Positions 1 through 5,276 of a stretch of DNA of 8,544 bases are shown one piece after another. A model generated the notes under the pieces. The model ran no database searches and had not been told where the DNA came from. It saw nothing but the letters and a program-made list of their open reading frames with translations. Each line of letters opens with the position of its first letter. The first letter of the stretch is position 1. The stretch covers positions 1 through 8,544 of the forward strand of contig DAIMZM010000097.1 of NCBI GenBank assembly GCA_036733985.1, read 5' to 3'. The position numbers and the translations under genes are program-made. This DNA comes from DAIMZM01 sp036733985. GTDB taxonomy: Bacteria; Bacillota; Dehalobacteriia; UBA4068.

Positions 1-54
1 CCGGCTCCATTGTAGCATATCGCGTGGCTGCCGTCCAGCGTTTGCCCGCTTCAT
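1..54 (-). CDS. Possible partial small phage protein, 5' end only
   Basis: An ATG overlaps the stop of the preceding minus-strand gene as ATGA and opens a frame of 18 codons with no stop before the window edge (it begins MKRANAGRQP and ends MLQWSR). The four-base overlap suggests translational coupling, because no good ribosome binding site of its own is visible. The segment is basic and too short to assign to any family. It would be the fourth gene of the leftward operon. The call rests only on the overlap and the absence of stops in a short stretch, so it is tentative. Confidence 0.3.
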   Translation of the reverse strand, partial: MKRANAGRQPRDMLQWSR

Positions 55-281
55 TCGATGGCGCTCGTTATGTAGTCAACCGCTTCCTCTAGGGCATTGA
101 CCGCATCGTAGAGGGCGCTGCATGCTTCGTCCGCCTTTTCGTACCGCTCAGAGCTTTGGAGGTTCTCCGGCATGTTGTCGCGGTAGTTTTCCTCTTCCTC
201 CTGGAGGGCTTCGATGTCCGCTTTGAGCTCTTCCAGGCTTTCCTGGATGGTTTCGAGCTGCTTTCTGCGTTCTTTATTCAT
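51..281 (-). CDS. Small acidic coiled-coil-like phage protein, unknown function
   Basis: A 76-residue protein. The ATG at 281 is chosen over an upstream in-frame ATG because AAAGGAG lies 7 bases before it (plus-strand 289-295). It begins MNKERRKQ, then runs as a strongly charged helix rich in Glu, Leu and Lys (residues 1-33), a short break with the segment DNMPENLQSSERYEKA, and a second amphipathic helix to the C-terminus. Two helices suggest a hairpin or a small oligomer. There is no signal peptide, membrane segment or catalytic motif. From memory, similar small proteins with a DNMPE(N/S)LQ motif between acidic helices occur in Firmicutes phages and remain uncharacterised; that resemblance is recall, not a search. 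It is third in the leftward operon and may be coupled to the next gene by an ATGA overlap. Confidence 0.8.
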   Translation of the reverse strand: MNKERRKQLETIQESLEELKADIEALQEEEENYRDNMPENLQSSERYEKADEACSALYDAVNALEEAVDYITSAIE

Positions 282-332
282 GCTATCTCTCCTTTCCGCG
301 TGGCCGGGCTTGTGACCGGCCTGCCGCATTAC

Positions 333-348
333 CGGCCCCGAAGGGCCG
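333..348 (-). other. UUCG-tetraloop hairpin after a stop codon
   Basis: On the minus-strand transcript CGGCCC-UUCG-GGGCCG follows the TGA of the upstream gene directly. It is a perfect 6-bp GC stem closed by the C(UUCG)G tetraloop, one of the most stable RNA tetraloops known. No U-tract follows, so it is not a standard intrinsic terminator. It lies about 50 bases before the start of the next gene and may protect or punctuate the mRNA. The structure is seen directly; the role is inferred. Confidence 0.55.
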
Positions 349-534
349 TCACTCTGCGATTCTGTACCAAATTAGCTTTGCGTCGCTTACGCCTTTTTCT
401 TTTAACCGCTGCCGTATAGCATCTGCCAGTGTGTTGAACAAGACAAATCCTAACGAGGTCGTGGGTATTGGCATGCTTTCCGTGACCTGATGATACTTGC
501 TGCCAACACGGTATTTATACTGCACCTTTTTCAT
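349..534 (-). CDS. Small basic phage protein, unknown function
   Basis: A 61-residue protein starting MKKVQYKYRVGSKYHQ. The start is supported by an AAGGAAGG ribosome binding site about 8 bases upstream of the ATG at 534. The N-terminal half looks like short beta strands (VQYKYRV, then residues 15-30). The C-terminal half contains a helix around residues 35-47 (LADAIRQRLKEKG) followed by a strand, AKLIWYRI. This beta-alpha-beta shape fits a small nucleic-acid-binding or dsDNA-mimic fold, but no family is recognised and no function is claimed. It is second in the leftward operon, flanked on both sides by gaps holding GC hairpins. Its own ribosome binding site and the matching operon orientation make it a real gene. 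Confidence 0.75.
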   Translation of the reverse strand: MKKVQYKYRVGSKYHQVTESMPIPTTSLGFVLFNTLADAIRQRLKEKGVSDAKLIWYRIAE

Positions 535-553
535 GTTGACTGCCTTCCTTTCT

Positions 554-567
554 CCCCGCTGCCGGGG
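554..567 (-). other. Short intergenic GC hairpin
   Basis: On the minus-strand transcript CCCCG-GCAG-CGGGG forms a perfect 5-bp stem with a 4-base loop. It sits between the TAA of the gene at 571-777 and the AAGGAAGG ribosome binding site of the next gene. It has no U-tract. It ends only a few bases before that ribosome binding site, so it could influence initiation. The structure is seen in the sequence and the function is unknown. Confidence 0.4.
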
Positions 568-570
568 TTG

Positions 571-777
571 TTAGTTTGCTATAAGTCCTCTGATGATGGT
601 TGCCCCTGGGATGTCGCGATCTGTGATAGTTTGTCCGGCAAAGTCATGCGTGGCAATGTACGTGATTTTGATTAGCTCTCCTGCGGCATTGTAGGTCTTA
701 TAGATGTCGGTTACGGTGCATATTCTTGGGTGCTTTCCGGGCGCTTTAAACCGCTGCCCTATCTTAATCTCGTTCAT
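571..777 (-). CDS. Small conserved phage protein, unknown function
   Basis: A 68-residue protein, first gene of the leftward operon. The ATG at 777 is preceded by AAAGGAG with about 7 bases of spacing. It starts MNEIKIGQRFKAPGKHP and continues as alternating short strands: CTVTDIYKTYNAAGELIKI, then YIATHDFAGQTITDRDIPGATI. It is predicted mostly beta, with no membrane segment or catalytic motif. From memory, small proteins with the same layout (a GxRFK start, a CTVxDI strand, and THxFxGQTxTDxDxxxATI) are widespread in Firmicutes phages and mobile elements without a known role. Its transcription should start about 40 bases upstream at the double-operator promoter, so it is probably repressed most of the time. 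Confidence 0.8.
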   Translation of the reverse strand: MNEIKIGQRFKAPGKHPRICTVTDIYKTYNAAGELIKITYIATHDFAGQTITDRDIPGATIIRGLIAN

Positions 778-796
778 GTCCTGCTCCTTTCTCTGT

Positions 797-812
797 CATA
801 CCGTGCGGTATG
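797..812. promoter_or_regulatory. Palindromic operator, downstream copy
   Basis: A 16-bp inverted repeat, CATACCGTGCGGTATG (7-bp arms around a TG centre), identical to the copy at 833-848. Relative to the predicted minus-strand start site near 817 it covers roughly +6 to +21. A dimeric helix-turn-helix repressor bound here would block promoter escape. Two perfect copies 36 bp apart around one promoter make an operator role likely. The cognate repressor is not in this window. Confidence 0.75.
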
Positions 813-823
813 CCCGCGGCTAT

Positions 824-852
824 AGTATAATACATACCGTGCGGTATGTCAA
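824..852 (-). promoter_or_regulatory. Strong sigma-A-type promoter for the leftward small-gene operon
   Basis: Reading the minus strand, TTGACA (plus 847-852) is a perfect -35 box. It is followed by exactly 17 bases and then TATACT (plus 824-829), a 5-of-6 -10 box. The predicted start is a G near 817, giving a 5' leader of about 40 bases before the ATG at 777. One operator palindrome lies inside the spacer, overlapping the edge of the -35 box, and a second covers the early transcribed region. This is the arrangement of a promoter held off by a repressor. The boxes and spacing are seen directly; repression is inferred. Confidence 0.85.
833..848. promoter_or_regulatory. Palindromic operator inside the promoter spacer
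   Basis: The same 16-bp palindrome as at 797-812. Here the symmetry extends one base on each side (832-849). It lies between the -35 and -10 boxes of the leftward promoter and shares bases 847-848 with the -35 box, so an occupied site would exclude RNA polymerase. Both arms are perfect. Confidence 0.75.
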
Positions 853-869
853 TAGCCAATTTTCAAAAA

Positions 870-899
870 GGGGGAGGGGGGATTATAGGGGGGTGGGGG
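870..899 (+). other. Putative G-quadruplex-forming G tract
   Basis: The plus strand carries four G runs of 5, 6, 6 and 5 bases separated by A, ATTATA and T. The run lengths and spacers are mirror-arranged (5-1-6-6-6-1-5). Loops of 1, 6 and 1 bases fit the standard quadruplex pattern, and runs of five or more are far above the usual minimum of three. It sits about 18 bp behind the -35 box of the leftward promoter and about 130 bp before the first packaging gene. A role in packaging-site recognition or in separating the two transcription units is possible, but neither is shown. Confidence 0.65.
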
Positions 900-966
900 A
901 TGTGGCTATGGGTATCTCTTTATATCCACATAGGGCCTGAAAAGCAAAAAAGATTAGCTTTGCCGC

Positions 967-1012
967 GAAAAAAGGGCCTGTTTTTTGCAAAATCTCGTGG
1001 TAGGGTGGATAT
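967..1012 (+). repeat. Duplicated upstream element, copy 1 (before terminase)
   Basis: A 46-base element matching 5111-5156 without gaps at 36 positions. The first 19 bases, GAAAAAAGGGCCTGTTTTT, are identical. After that the shared bases include AAA, CGTG, TA and TGGA at fixed spacing. Weaker similarity reaches back to a shared GCCTGA near 935. It ends just before the ribosome binding site of the small terminase gene. A TG-n-TAGGGT sequence (998-1006) could act as an extended -10 box, though a poor one. The best reading is a phage late-gene promoter or activator site, but no sigma-A consensus is present. Confidence 0.7.
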
Positions 1013-1027
1013 AGGGAGGTGGCTGCC

Positions 1028-1363
1028 ATGTGCGAACAGCGGGAAAACGGGGAAAATAACGGCCAGGATCTCGTGCGTGATAAAAAGACCGGGCGCTTCC
1101 TGCCGGGCAACAAAGGCGGAGGCCGGAAGCCCCTGGATGCCAACGCCAAGGCTATCCTTGAAATGGCCGCGCCCAAGGCCGCCAGGTATCTGGTGGAATT
1201 GATCGACGATGATACCGCCCCGGCAAAGCTGCGGCTTAGGGCGGCGGAAGTCCTGCTGGAACGGGTTTATGGCAAGCCCAAGCAAGAGATTGACGCCAAC
1301 GTCAATAACAGCGGTATCATGGCTGTGGCTTTTGAAGGTGATCTGGATGCCTGGAGCAAGTGA
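1028..1363 (+). CDS. Phage terminase small subunit-like protein
   Basis: A 111-residue protein at the head of the packaging operon. The ATG at 1028 is preferred to a GTG nine bases earlier because GGAGGTG (1015-1021) is 6 bases before the ATG and would overlap the GTG. The N-terminus is polar and charged. Residues 23-35 read RFLPGNKGGGRKP, a basic Gly-rich segment very common at the start of phage small terminase and DUF5681-like proteins. The rest is helical, ending with LLERVYGKPKQ and a short tail. It is shorter than many small terminases. It probably binds phage DNA near the packaging start and hands it to the large subunit, whose gene overlaps its 3' end by 17 bases. The role rests on the motif and position, since small terminases diverge strongly. 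Confidence 0.8.
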   Translation: MCEQRENGENNGQDLVRDKKTGRFLPGNKGGGRKPLDANAKAILEMAAPKAARYLVELIDDDTAPAKLRLRAAEVLLERVYGKPKQEIDANVNNSGIMAVAFEGDLDAWSK

Positions 1364-2771
1364 TGAACCCCTGATTTTTAAGCATCTGCGGGAGGATGTG
1401 CCGAACCCCAAGCAGATCGCCTTTTTCACCGCCACCGCCCAGCATGTCTGCTACGGTGGGGCCAGGGGTGGCGGGAAGTCCTGGGCTATGCGGCGGAAAT
1501 TCAACATGCTGGCCATGCGCTACCCCGGCCTGAAACTGCTGCTGCTGCGCCGCAGCATGCAGGAACTGCGCGAAAACCATATCCTGCCGCTGCTGGCGGA
1601 GCTGCACAATTACGCTGTCTACAAGCGGGAAGAAAAAGCCTTTGTTTTTCCCAATGGTAGCCGCCTGGTGCTAGGCTACTGCGATAATGACAATGATGTG
1701 CTGCAATACCAGGGCGCAGAATATGACGTGGTGGGCTTTGAGGAAGCGACGCTCTTTGAAGAAGCCTGGATCGTGATGATCACCACCAGCGTACGAACCA
1801 TCAGGGATGACTGGAAAGTGCGGTTTTACTACACCTGCAATCCTGGCGGCGCATCCCATGCCTATATCAAGCGCCTGTTTATTGACCGCCGCTTCAAAGA
1901 GGATGAGAACCCGGAAGATTATGTGATGATCCGGGCCACGGTCTACGACAACCATGTGCTGATGGCCCGCGACCCTGATTATGTTAAGCGCCTAAAAGCC
2001 CTACCGCCTATGAAGCGCCGGGCGCACCTGGAAGGTGACTGGTCTGTCTACGAAGGGCAGGTCTTTGAGGAATTCACCGATGACCCGGAGCATTATGGGG
2101 ACAGGCTGAATACCCATGTGATCGAGCCGTTTGCGCCGAAAGCGGAATGGCCCGTCTACCGCAGCTTTGACTTTGGGTATGCGAAGCCTTTTTCTTGCGG
2201 CTGGTGGACTGTGGATTATGACGGCAGGCTGTACCGGATATTGGAGCTGTACGGCTGCGTGCCGGACGAGCCGGACACAGGGGTACGCTGGACGCCGGAA
2301 CAGATTTTCGACGAGATTGCCCGCACCGAACAGGGACACCCCTGGTTGAAAGGCAAGCGGATTTATGGCGTGGCTGATCCGGCTATCTGGGATACCTCCA
2401 CCGGCAGGAGCATTGCCGAGATCGCCGACAGCCGGCGGGTATACTTCGAAAAGGCCGACAACAAGCGGTTGCCAGGCTGGATGCAGGTACATTACCGGCT
2501 GACCTTTGACGAGCGGGGTGTGCCCATGATGTACATATTCCGCAACTGCAAGGACACGATCCGCACTCTGCCGCTGTTGCAGTATGACAAGATCAAGGTG
2601 GAGGATGTGGATACCACCATGGAAGACCACGCCGCCGACGAAATCCGCTATATGTGCCAGTTCCGGCCCATCAAGCCGGTTAAGGCTATAGAGAGAAAGC
2701 CGCAGGTATATGATCCGCTTTCCACAGATGAATACCAGGTAGACGGCTATGAGTATTACAGGCGATATTAA
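1347..2771 (+). CDS. Phage terminase large subunit (ATPase and nuclease)
   Basis: A 474-residue packaging motor. The start at 1347 (MPGASDEPL) is chosen because GGTGATC, complementary to the 16S rRNA tail, lies just upstream; an earlier in-frame ATG would run far into the small-subunit gene, and the next one would remove Walker A. The N-terminal ATPase shows Walker A GGARGGGKS (residues 37-45, Lys44), Walker B YDVVGFEEA (126-134, Glu132/Glu133) and the coupling segment CNPGG (N165-G168). The C-terminal RNase H-like nuclease has Asp275 in SFDFGY, Asp344 in VADPA, and Asp427/Asp431 in EDHAADEIRY, the expected metal-binding acidic residues. It drives ATP-powered DNA entry through the portal and cuts the concatemer. 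All key motifs are intact. The portal gene follows after a 15-base gap. Confidence 0.97.
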   Translation: MPGASDEPLIFKHLREDVPNPKQIAFFTATAQHVCYGGARGGGKSWAMRRKFNMLAMRYPGLKLLLLRRSMQELRENHILPLLAELHNYAVYKREEKAFVFPNGSRLVLGYCDNDNDVLQYQGAEYDVVGFEEATLFEEAWIVMITTSVRTIRDDWKVRFYYTCNPGGASHAYIKRLFIDRRFKEDENPEDYVMIRATVYDNHVLMARDPDYVKRLKALPPMKRRAHLEGDWSVYEGQVFEEFTDDPEHYGDRLNTHVIEPFAPKAEWPVYRSFDFGYAKPFSCGWWTVDYDGRLYRILELYGCVPDEPDTGVRWTPEQIFDEIARTEQGHPWLKGKRIYGVADPAIWDTSTGRSIAEIADSRRVYFEKADNKRLPGWMQVHYRLTFDERGVPMMYIFRNCKDTIRTLPLLQYDKIKVEDVDTTMEDHAADEIRYMCQFRPIKPVKAIERKPQVYDPLSTDEYQVDGYEYYRRY

Positions 2772-2786
2772 GCAGGAGGTATTGAT

Positions 2787-4787
2787 ATGGCAAACATTTT
2801 GCAAGGCATGTTCGGCAAGCTGGGGCTTGGGCAGGGAAATATTAGCGGCGACCTGGGGGGCGTGGGCATAAACGGGCCCGCAGCTCCCCTGGGGCAGGCC
2901 ATTGGTGAGAAGGAGATCGGCGAAGCTATTGCCACGCTGACCAAGTACCGCCAGGGCAAGCAGAATTTGGAGCGCCGTCTGGTGGAGGATGAGGAATGGT
3001 ACAAGCTGCGCTATTGGGAGGCGCTGCGTCAGAACAAATGCCAGGGACTGGGGCAGCCAATACACCCGGAGCCTACCAGCGCCTGGATGTTCAATGTCCT
3101 GGCCAACAAGCATGCCGACTATGCGGACAATTACCCCGAGCCAAATGTGCTGCCCAGGGAATTGAGCGACGAAGGCAGCGCCAAGGCCCTTTCCTCCATC
3201 CTGCCCGTGGTACTGGATCGGGCCGAATATGAGGGCACTTACAGCAAGGCCAACTGGCGGAAGCTCAAACATGGCACCGCCGCTACGGGTGTATTTTGGA
3301 ACCAGAGCCTGGAGAACGGCCTGGGGGATATCGATATCAAGCCCGTGGATCTCCTGAAGCTGTTCTGGGAGCCGGGCATTGAGGATATCCAGGACAGCCG
3401 CAACCTGTTCAGCGTGGAGCTGCACGATAAGGACGTGCTGGAAGAACACTATCCGCAGCTCAAAGGCAAGCTGGGCGGCAACGTCATCGACATCAGGGAA
3501 TATATCTACGACGATCAGGTAGACAACACCGGCAAAGCCCTGGTGGTGGATTGGTATTATAAGCGGCATGCCGAGGGCGGGGCCACGGTGCTGCATCTGG
3601 CTAAGTTCTGCAATTCTCAGCTGCTGTTCGCCAGTGAGAACGACCCAGCGGCCTACCCCAACGGCTATTATGCCCACGGCATGTACCCCTTTGTCTTTGA
3701 CGTCCTGTTCCCGGAGGAAGGAACCCCCACCGGCTTTGGCTATGTGGCCCTGACCAAAAGTCCGCAAATCTACATCGACAGGCTGGCCGGGAATATCCTG
3801 GAAAAGAGCGACGATGATACCCGGAACCGCTACTTCATGAGCGACGCCACCGGCGTGAACGAGCAGGAATTCCTGGACAAGAAGAAGCGCATCGTGAGGG
3901 TGCAGGGCACTTTGGACGAAACCCGCATCAAGCCCATCATCAACAGCCAGCTGGACCCCATTTATGTCAGCATTTGGCAGCTCAAGGTGGACGAGCTGAA
4001 AGAGACTAGCGGCAATCGGGATGTGAACAGCGGCAGCACCGGCAGCGGCGTCACAGCGGCGGCGGCCATTGCCGCGCTCCAGGAGGCGGGCAACAAGGGC
4101 AGCCGAGACCAGATCGCCGCCAGCTACCGGGCTTATGTGCAGGTGTGCAACCTCTGCATTGAGCTGATCCGGCAGTTTTACGATGAGGCCCGCTCCTTCC
4201 GCATCCTGGGCCCCAACGGCAGCGATTATGAATATATCCCCTACAGCAATGCCGATATCAAAGACCAGCCCCTGCCGGCGCTTTACCCTGACCAGCAGCA
4301 GATGTTCCGCCGCCCCGTCTTTGATATCAAGGTGCGGGCCGCAAAGCGTAACCCATTCAGCCGCATGTCCCAGAATGAGCTGGCAAAAGAGCTGTACGGG
4401 CTGGGCTTCTTTAATCCCGAGCGGGCGCAGGAAGCCCTGGCCGCCCTGGAGCTGATGGACTTTGAGGGCAAGGACAAGGTATCTGAATACGTCCGCCAGG
4501 GCCAGACCCTGCTGAATATCTGCCAGCAGATGGCCCAGCGCATGGATCAGATGGCCGCGCTCCTGCAGGCGACTACCGGCATGGATATGGGCATGGGCGC
4601 TGCTATGGCCGGCGGGCAGCCGCCGATGGGCCAAAGCGGCGGGAATCCCGGTAGGGCAGGCAGAAATACGCTGGCCGGTGCAGCCGGACAGGCCGAGCGG
4701 GCCACCATGACCCCTTATGGTGACAGGTTGGCGGCTAGGAGCAAGCCCAACATGGCCAAGGCCAACGGGCCGGAGGTGCGGCAGTGA
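2787..4787 (+). CDS. Phage portal protein
   Basis: A 666-residue protein with AGGAGG 9 bases before the ATG. Portals form the ring at one capsid vertex through which DNA passes and to which the terminase docks. After a Gly-rich N-terminus (1-38), the segment EEWYKLRYWE (69-78) and a run reading YADNYPEPNVLPRE (residues 112-125) are typical of large portals of the P22-like and related type. The central part has the strand-rich wing and stem. It is followed by a Gly/Ser and Ala stretch (SGSTGSGVTAAAAIAALQEA) leading into the long helix that lines such portals. The C-terminus is Met/Gln-rich (QQMAQRMDQM, then GMDMGMG) and ends in a Gly-rich tail, perhaps a barrel-like extension. It lies directly after the large terminase, and its stop overlaps the next start as GTGA. 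Confidence 0.9.
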   Translation: MANILQGMFGKLGLGQGNISGDLGGVGINGPAAPLGQAIGEKEIGEAIATLTKYRQGKQNLERRLVEDEEWYKLRYWEALRQNKCQGLGQPIHPEPTSAWMFNVLANKHADYADNYPEPNVLPRELSDEGSAKALSSILPVVLDRAEYEGTYSKANWRKLKHGTAATGVFWNQSLENGLGDIDIKPVDLLKLFWEPGIEDIQDSRNLFSVELHDKDVLEEHYPQLKGKLGGNVIDIREYIYDDQVDNTGKALVVDWYYKRHAEGGATVLHLAKFCNSQLLFASENDPAAYPNGYYAHGMYPFVFDVLFPEEGTPTGFGYVALTKSPQIYIDRLAGNILEKSDDDTRNRYFMSDATGVNEQEFLDKKKRIVRVQGTLDETRIKPIINSQLDPIYVSIWQLKVDELKETSGNRDVNSGSTGSGVTAAAAIAALQEAGNKGSRDQIAASYRAYVQVCNLCIELIRQFYDEARSFRILGPNGSDYEYIPYSNADIKDQPLPALYPDQQQMFRRPVFDIKVRAAKRNPFSRMSQNELAKELYGLGFFNPERAQEALAALELMDFEGKDKVSEYVRQGQTLLNICQQMAQRMDQMAALLQATTGMDMGMGAAMAGGQPPMGQSGGNPGRAGRNTLAGAAGQAERATMTPYGDRLAARSKPNMAKANGPEVRQ

Positions 4788-5104
4788 TCGACGCGCAGAT
4801 CATCATTGATCCGCCTGCCCTGGGGCTGACCCTCCGGGGCCATGCGGGGTACAATCCCGGTAATGATGTGGTCTGCGCTGGGGTTTCCGCTATTGTCTTT
4901 ACCCTGCTGGGCTGGATTGAGAATAACCGGGATGCTTTGGCGCGGGTGCAAAAGCTGCGCTATAATGCTGGTGAAGCAGATATCCTGATCGCAGGTGACG
5001 AGCAGGCCCAGGCGGTCTTTGAGGCGGCGGCCATCGGCCTTTGCCAGATCGAGGCGGCCCATCCAAGATACATCAAAGTGAGCCTGAATAAAAAAAGTTT
5101 ATGA
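4784..5104 (+). CDS. prp: Prp-family cysteine protease, probable phage head maturation protease
   Basis: A 106-residue protein starting at GTG 4784, overlapping the portal stop (GTGA). It carries the Prp (DUF464, YsxB-like) signature: R-GHAGY around His20, then NDVVCAGVSA with Cys31, the predicted catalytic pair. The length is normal for the family. In Firmicutes, Prp removes the N-terminal extension of ribosomal protein L27, and in staphylococcal phage 80alpha, Prp activity cuts capsid and scaffold proteins bearing a similar extension. Here the gene lies immediately before scaffold and capsid, both of which carry matched N-terminal leaders, so a head maturation role is likely. The loop between His and Cys is compact. 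The C-terminus (VSLNKKSL) is encoded in DNA similar to the region upstream of the first repeat copy. The family call is strong; the substrates are inferred. Confidence 0.9.
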   Translation: MIDAQIIIDPPALGLTLRGHAGYNPGNDVVCAGVSAIVFTLLGWIENNRDALARVQKLRYNAGEADILIAGDEQAQAVFEAAAIGLCQIEAAHPRYIKVSLNKKSL

Positions 5105-5110
5105 TTTTTT

Positions 5111-5156
5111 GAAAAAAGGGCCTGTTTTTCGTTAAAACCCGTGTTATGTTGGAATT
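5111..5156 (+). repeat. Duplicated upstream element, copy 2 (before scaffold)
   Basis: The second copy of the element at 967-1012, 36 of 46 positions identical without gaps, with the first 19 identical. It starts 7 bases after the protease stop and about 120 bases before the scaffold start. In this copy the extended -10 candidate is better: TG-T-TATGTT (5142-5150). A shared position, the start of the head gene block, suggests an internal late promoter that raises scaffold and capsid output relative to terminase and portal. Confidence 0.7.
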
Positions 5157-5182
5157 GCAGGGGCCATCCACCTCCTTTCTCA

Positions 5183-5223
5183 GCCGGGCGGGCGGAGCTG
5201 ACCACTCCGCCCCTACTCCCGGC
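5183..5223 (+). other. Nested GC hairpin in the scaffold mRNA leader
   Basis: An outer stem GCCGGG/CCCGGC (5183-5188 with 5218-5223) encloses a perfect 8-bp inner stem GGGCGGAG/CTCCGCCC (5190-5197 with 5205-5212) with loop CTGACCA. No U-tract follows, so it is not an intrinsic terminator. It sits about 54 bases before the scaffold ATG and upstream of its AAAGGAG site. It could be an RNA-stabilising or processing structure between the protease and scaffold cistrons. Confidence 0.55.
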
Positions 5224-5276
5224 GAAGGAGCAAAAACCCTGCTGACCCACGCGAAAGAGCGCGAAAGGAGATTTTT

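Noticed and set aside
803..831. A plus-strand TATAAT at 826-831 as a rightward promoter for the late genes
   Set aside because: No -35-like sequence lies at a suitable distance and no extended -10 TG is present. The AT patch is explained by the minus-strand promoter.
846..1202. A plus-strand 118-codon frame through the G tract and into the small terminase gene
   Set aside because: It crosses the operator, the G runs and the repeat element, and overlaps the small terminase out of frame. The translation is low-complexity Gly/Trp then Arg/Pro-rich.
1209..1346. Upstream extension of the large terminase to an in-frame ATG at 1209
   Set aside because: It would overlap the small terminase by over 150 bases and add residues unlike any terminase N-terminus. 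A good 16S-complementary site supports 1347.
920..1435. A minus-strand open frame of 171 codons spanning the repeat element and the small terminase gene
   Set aside because: It runs through the regulatory element and against the small terminase. The translation shows no family resemblance.
2001..4634. A minus-strand open frame of 877 codons opposite large terminase and portal
   Set aside because: It lies antisense to two well-supported genes and across their gap. Its product is a His/Leu/Ala/Val-rich string with no motif, which is the usual shadow of codon-biased GC-rich genes. It has no supporting promoter or operon.
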